From Streptomyces hyaluromycini (GTDB taxonomy: Bacteria > Actinomycetota > Actinomycetes > Streptomycetales > Streptomycetaceae): a stretch of DNA of 64,000 nucleotides. A program made the position numbers and the translations under genes. Location of the stretch: NCBI RefSeq assembly GCF_002217755.1, contig NZ_BCFL01000019.1, positions 804,712 through 868,711 on the forward strand. The letters are read 5' to 3'. The notes under the pieces are model-generated. The model was given only the letters and a program-made list of their open reading frames with translations. It had not been told where the DNA came from and did no database searches. This document shows positions 60,477-64,000 of this stretch, piece by piece (within the stretch, counting starts at the first letter, position 1; every line of letters starts with the position of its first letter).

Positions 60477-60632
60477 GGGTGGTGGGTGGGCGAAGGTCTC
60501 GGGGGTCCAGGGGGCGGAGCCCCCTGGGCGGTCACCCCGGCGGACGGTCACCGGTCACCGACGGCCAGCCCAACCCACCCCACCGGCGGTAACCTGACCG
60601 CACGCGAACATCCACCCCCGAAGGGAACCCCC

Positions 60633-60803
60633 ATGCCGCTCGAAGCCGGCCTCCTGGAGATCCTCGCCTGCCCGGCCTGCCACGCCACCCTCAAGGAGCA
60701 GGACGCCGAGCTGATCTGCACCGGCCAGGACTGCGGCCTGGCGTACCCCGTCCGCGACGACATTCCCGTCCTCCTCGTCGACGAGGCCCGCCGCCCGGCG
60801 TAA
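60633..60803 (+). CDS. Trm112-family zinc-ribbon protein
   Basis: A 56-residue protein (LLEILACPACHATLKEQD, then LICTGQDCGLAYPVRDDIPVLL). Cys13, Cys16, Cys29 and Cys34 form a zinc ribbon. Homologues act as small partners of methyltransferases. AAGGGAACCCC precedes the ATG. It sits between manB and the SIS gene in a conserved order. Confidence 0.88.
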   Translation: MPLEAGLLEILACPACHATLKEQDAELICTGQDCGLAYPVRDDIPVLLVDEARRPA

Positions 60804-60858
60804 GCAGTAGGCACGACAACCGCAGAACATCAGGACCCCGGCAACCGGAGGCCGCTCC

Positions 60859-61986
60859 ATGCTCGACGAATCGCTGCTCGACACCCCGGAGGGCCTCGCC
60901 GCGGCCGACCGCCGAGGCCTGCTGCGCGGCGCAGCCGAGGCCGGCGCCCGCGTCCGTACGGCCGCCCGGCACGCCATCGAAGCCGGTGTCCAGGAGCTGA
61001 AGCCGGACGGCCGCCCGCGCGCCGTACTGATCGCGGGCCCCGGCGTCGCCGCCACCCACGCCGCCGACCTCCTCGGCTCGCTGGCCGGCCCCGGCAGCCC
61101 CGTCACCCGTCTGGCCCCCACCGGCGTCGCCCCGGCCGCCGGCGCCCTGCGCTGGGAGCTCCCCGGCTGGGCCGGCTCCGTCGACCTGCTGCTGATCGCC
61201 ACCCCGGACGGCACCGAACCCAGCCTCTCCCTCCTCGCCGACCAGGCCTACCGGCGCGGCTGCTCGGTCGCGGCCGTGGCCCCCGCCGGCACCCCGCTCG
61301 CCGAGGCGGTGGCCGGCGCCCACGGCCTGTTCATGCCGATGGCGACGGCCCCGTACGACCACGGCGAGCCGCTCGCCGGCTCCTCCCCGGGCGTCCTGTG
61401 GGCGCTGCTCACCCCGCTGCTCGCGCTCCTCGACCGGATCGGCCTGGTCACCGCACCGCCGGAGGACCTGGAGAAGGTCGCCGACCGCCTCGACCGCATC
61501 GCCGAGCGCTGCGGCCCGGCCATCGTGACCTACAGCAACCCGGCCAAGACCCTCGCCGCGGAACTCGCCGACGCGCTCCCCGTGGTCTGGACGGAGGGCG
61601 ACTCGGCAGGCCCGGCCGGCCGCCGCTTCGCCGCCGCCCTCGCCGAACTGGCCGGCCGGCCTGCCCTGGTGGCCGAACTCCCCGAAGCCCTGGCGGCCCA
61701 CACCGCCCTGCTCGCCGGACCGCTCGCCGCCAGCGCCGACCCCGACGACTTCTTCCGCGACCGCGTGGACGAGCCGCCCGCGCTGCACGCGCGCGTGGTG
61801 CTGCTCCGCGACCGCCCCATCGGCGGCCTCACCGCCGCACCCGCCGCCCGCGACCTCGCCCTCAGCCATGACACCCCGATCAGCGAGCTGGAGCCCGAGG
61901 CGGGCGACGAGCTGGAGACCCTGGCGGAACTGATCGCCGTCACGGATTTCGCCGCCGTTTACCTGGCGCTCGCTTCGGGGGCCTGA
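60859..61986 (+). CDS. SIS-domain protein (phosphoglucose/phosphomannose isomerase-like)
   Basis: A 375-residue protein with two SIS-like halves. AVLIAGPGVAATHAADLLG and VDLLLIATPDGTEPSLSLL form the first sugar-phosphate-binding part; AIVTYSNPAKTLAAELADALPVVW the second. The order manB, Trm112-like, this gene, manA suggests sugar-phosphate isomerisation for GDP-mannose or a regulatory role. The isomerase activity is inferred. Confidence 0.75.
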   Translation: MLDESLLDTPEGLAAADRRGLLRGAAEAGARVRTAARHAIEAGVQELKPDGRPRAVLIAGPGVAATHAADLLGSLAGPGSPVTRLAPTGVAPAAGALRWELPGWAGSVDLLLIATPDGTEPSLSLLADQAYRRGCSVAAVAPAGTPLAEAVAGAHGLFMPMATAPYDHGEPLAGSSPGVLWALLTPLLALLDRIGLVTAPPEDLEKVADRLDRIAERCGPAIVTYSNPAKTLAAELADALPVVWTEGDSAGPAGRRFAAALAELAGRPALVAELPEALAAHTALLAGPLAASADPDDFFRDRVDEPPALHARVVLLRDRPIGGLTAAPAARDLALSHDTPISELEPEAGDELETLAELIAVTDFAAVYLALASGA

Positions 61987-62136
61987 GGTGGACACCGACA
62001 CCGGTCCCGCCGCACGAAGGACGACCTGAGGGCCGTACCGAAGGCGAACCGGTAGGGGAACACGAGGTGAACACAGCCGTGTGCCCCTGCACGACCTTGT
62101 TCGCCCTTGCCCGCAGAGAACCGGCAGAGAGAAGTC

Positions 62137-63288
62137 ATGGATCTCCTCGACAACACCGTCCGCCCCTACGCCTGGGGTTCCCCGACCGCCATCCCGAAGC
62201 TGCTCGGGGTCGAGCCGAGCGGCGAGCCGCAGGCGGAGATGTGGATGGGCGCTCACCCGGGCGCCCCCTCGCGCACCGCGCGCGGCACGCTCGTCGAGGT
62301 CATCGACGCGAACCCGAAGGCCGAACTGGGCGAGGCGGCCGTGGCCAAGTTCGGTCCGCGGCTCCCCTTCCTGCTCAAGATCCTCGCCGCCGGCGCCCCG
62401 CTCTCCCTTCAGGTGCACCCCAACCTGGAACAGGCCAGGGAGGGTTACGAGGACGAGGAGCGGCGCGGCATCCCGATCGACGCCCCGCACCGCAACTACA
62501 AGGACGCCAACCACAAGCCCGAACTGATCTGCGCCCTCACCGAGTTCGACGGCCTGTGCGGCTTCCGCGCCCCGGAGCAGACGGCCGAACTCCTCGACGG
62601 CCTCGGCGTGAACTCCCTCAAGCCGTACGTCGACCTGCTGCGCGCCCACCCCGAGGAAGCGGCCCTGCGCGAGGTACTCACCGCGATCCTCAGCGCCGAC
62701 CGCGAGGAGATGGCCCACACGGTCGCCGAGGCCACGGCCGCCTGCACCCGCCTCGGCGGCGACTACACGCCCTACGCCGACATCGCCCACCACTACCCCG
62801 GCGACCCCGGCGTCATCGCGGCCATGCTCCTCAACTACGTGCGCCTGCAGCCCGGCGAAGCCCTCTTCCTCGGCGCCGGCATCCCGCACGCCTACCTCGA
62901 CGGCCTCGGCGTCGAGATCATGGCCAACTCCGACAACGTCCTGCGCTGCGGCCTGACCCCCAAGCACGTCGACGTCCCCGAACTCCTGCGCGTCGTCCGC
63001 TTCGAGGCGGGTGACGCGGGCGTGCTGCGCCCCGAGGCCGCCCCGGACGGCGAGGAGGTCTACGAGACGCCGATCGACGAGTTCCGGCTCTCCCGGTACG
63101 TCCTGCCCGAGGGCACCGCCGCCCACGACCTCACTCTGCCGACCCCGCAGATCCTGCTCTGCACGGCCGGCACGGTCCGCGTCGGCGAGTACGACCTGGC
63201 CCCCGGCCGGTCGGTGTTCGTCCCGGCGGGTGAGAAGGCTGAGGTGTCGGGCGCCGGAACGGTCTTCCGTGCCACGGTGATCGTCTGA
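62137..63288 (+). CDS. manA: Mannose-6-phosphate isomerase, class I
   Basis: A 383-residue zinc cupin converting fructose-6-P and mannose-6-P. NTVRPYAWGSP starts the fold. The zinc ligands are Gln92 and His94 (LQVHPN), Glu129 (HKPEL) and a His in GAGIPHAYL. ATG at 62137 after AGAGAGAAGTC. It completes the route to GDP-mannose with manB and the pyrophosphorylase at 45109. Confidence 0.93.
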   Translation: MDLLDNTVRPYAWGSPTAIPKLLGVEPSGEPQAEMWMGAHPGAPSRTARGTLVEVIDANPKAELGEAAVAKFGPRLPFLLKILAAGAPLSLQVHPNLEQAREGYEDEERRGIPIDAPHRNYKDANHKPELICALTEFDGLCGFRAPEQTAELLDGLGVNSLKPYVDLLRAHPEEAALREVLTAILSADREEMAHTVAEATAACTRLGGDYTPYADIAHHYPGDPGVIAAMLLNYVRLQPGEALFLGAGIPHAYLDGLGVEIMANSDNVLRCGLTPKHVDVPELLRVVRFEAGDAGVLRPEAAPDGEEVYETPIDEFRLSRYVLPEGTAAHDLTLPTPQILLCTAGTVRVGEYDLAPGRSVFVPAGEKAEVSGAGTVFRATVIV

Positions 63289-63456
63289 GAGACCCCCGTT
63301 TCTCGCCAGGTCCAGTCGCGGGGTCCGATGGTCGTACCGGGGTGTGGATACCTGACGAGCCGCTCCCGGACAGGGCTGCAAGAATGGCCCACCGGCAAAG
63401 CACGGGCAAAGACGAGTACCGGCGAAGACGAGAACGAGAAGGGACAACGCGAACAC

Positions 63457-64000
63457 ATGAGCGCGTCAGGCGGCACCAGGGCGATCGTGGCGGCACTCGG
63501 CGCCAACCTCGCGATCGCGGCATCGAAGTTCGTGGCGTTCGCCTTCAGCGGCTCCTCGTCGATGCTCGCCGAGGGCGTCCACTCGCTCGCCGACTCCGGC
63601 AACCAGTTCCTGCTGCTCATCGGCGGCAAGAAGGCCCAGCGCGAGGCGACCCCGCAACACCCCTTCGGCTACGGCCGCGAGCGGTACATCTACGCCTTCC
63701 TCGTCTCCATCGTGCTCTTCTCGGTCGGTGGCATGTTCGCCATCTACGAGGGCTACGAGAAGATCAACCACCCCCACCAAGTGGAGCACTGGTACTGGCC
63801 GGTGGGCGTTCTCCTCTTCGCGATCATCGCCGAGGGCTTCTCCTTCAGGACGGCCATCAAGGAGTCCAACGAACTGCGCGGCAAGCTTTCTTGGTCGCAG
63901 TTCATCCGCCGGGCCAAGGCCCCCGAGCTGCCGGTCGTCCTCCTTGAGGACTTCGGCGCGCTCATCGGCCTCGTCCTCGCCCTCCTCGGCGTCGGCCTCG
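63457..64000 (+). CDS. Cation diffusion facilitator (partial, cut by window end)
   Basis: At least 181 residues of a CDF metal exporter; the 3' end is outside the window. The first helices carry FSGSSSMLAEGVHSLADSGNQ, in which AEGVHSxxD is the metal-binding face of transmembrane helix 2, followed by HPFGYGRERYIYAF. It exports Zn, Co or similar ions. ATG at 63457 with GAGAAGGGACAAC. Confidence 0.88.
   Translation, partial: MSASGGTRAIVAALGANLAIAASKFVAFAFSGSSSMLAEGVHSLADSGNQFLLLIGGKKAQREATPQHPFGYGRERYIYAFLVSIVLFSVGGMFAIYEGYEKINHPHQVEHWYWPVGVLLFAIIAEGFSFRTAIKESNELRGKLSWSQFIRRAKAPELPVVLLEDFGALIGLVLALLGVGL

Overview
The window is high-GC actinobacterial DNA and almost certainly a Streptomyces chromosome. 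It carries whiB, a partner-switching SigB-family sigma-factor locus, F420 genes fbiA and fbiB, DUF397/XRE regulators, GTG starts with 4-bp overlaps, and many LytR-CpsA-Psr (LCP) genes. From memory, the order (sigI locus, two-component system, purK-purE, M19 dipeptidases, UDP-glucose dehydrogenase, acyl-CoA dehydrogenase, LCP cluster, mannose-1-phosphate guanylyltransferase, fbiB-fbiA, whiB, glycosyltransferase, phosphomannomutase, manA) follows the conserved Streptomyces core. No alignment was possible here. I see no rRNA, tRNA or CRISPR array.

Layout. 1-5133: a small hypothetical gene, a toxin-antitoxin pair, a sigma-like/zinc-finger/lectin membrane protein, and the sigI-type sigma factor with its STAS antagonist and ATP-binding anti-sigma factor. 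5361-9349: four exported or membrane-anchored surface proteins, the first and last with sortase motifs. 9461-13513: a POT transporter and an OmpR-type two-component system. 13520-19801: GtrA protein, purK-purE, an M19 dipeptidase followed by a paralogue that lost all metal ligands, two VOC proteins and a CGNR regulator. 19978-22656: UDP-glucose dehydrogenase and acyl-CoA dehydrogenase.

22593-28933 is a 6.3-kb integrative element in the 3' end of the acyl-CoA dehydrogenase gene. It has a tyrosine integrase, an HTH protein, a truncated primase/helicase and a DUF397/XRE/DUF6879 regulatory set. The element re-encodes the last 18 residues of its host gene, including the expected catalytic glutamate, with synonymous codons. 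The original 3' end and its terminator are stranded on the far side.

29144-44947 is mostly cell-envelope biology: a Cys-rich copper-storage protein, a possible toxin-antitoxin pair, six LCP ligases with a glycosyltransferase between them, a thioesterase followed by a MITE-like foldback, a TIGR03089 protein and a secreted amidase with an 18-bp minisatellite. 45109-51265: sugar-nucleotide pyrophosphorylase, AlkA-type glycosylase, fbiB-fbiA, cysteine dioxygenase and whiB. The cysteine dioxygenase gene is preceded by a short reading frame ending in CSCCCSSC and then a strong intrinsic terminator, which looks like a cysteine-responsive attenuator. 51485-64000: a 1223-residue glycosyltransferase with a DUF5719 partner, small conserved actinobacterial genes, then the mannose operon (manB, Trm112-like, SIS protein, manA) and a cation-efflux protein cut by the window edge.

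The genes together suggest nucleotide-sugar supply (GDP-mannose, UDP-glucuronate), glycopolymer assembly and LCP-catalysed attachment to the wall, next to developmental regulators. A dispersed GC-rich intergenic repeat occurs at least nine times.
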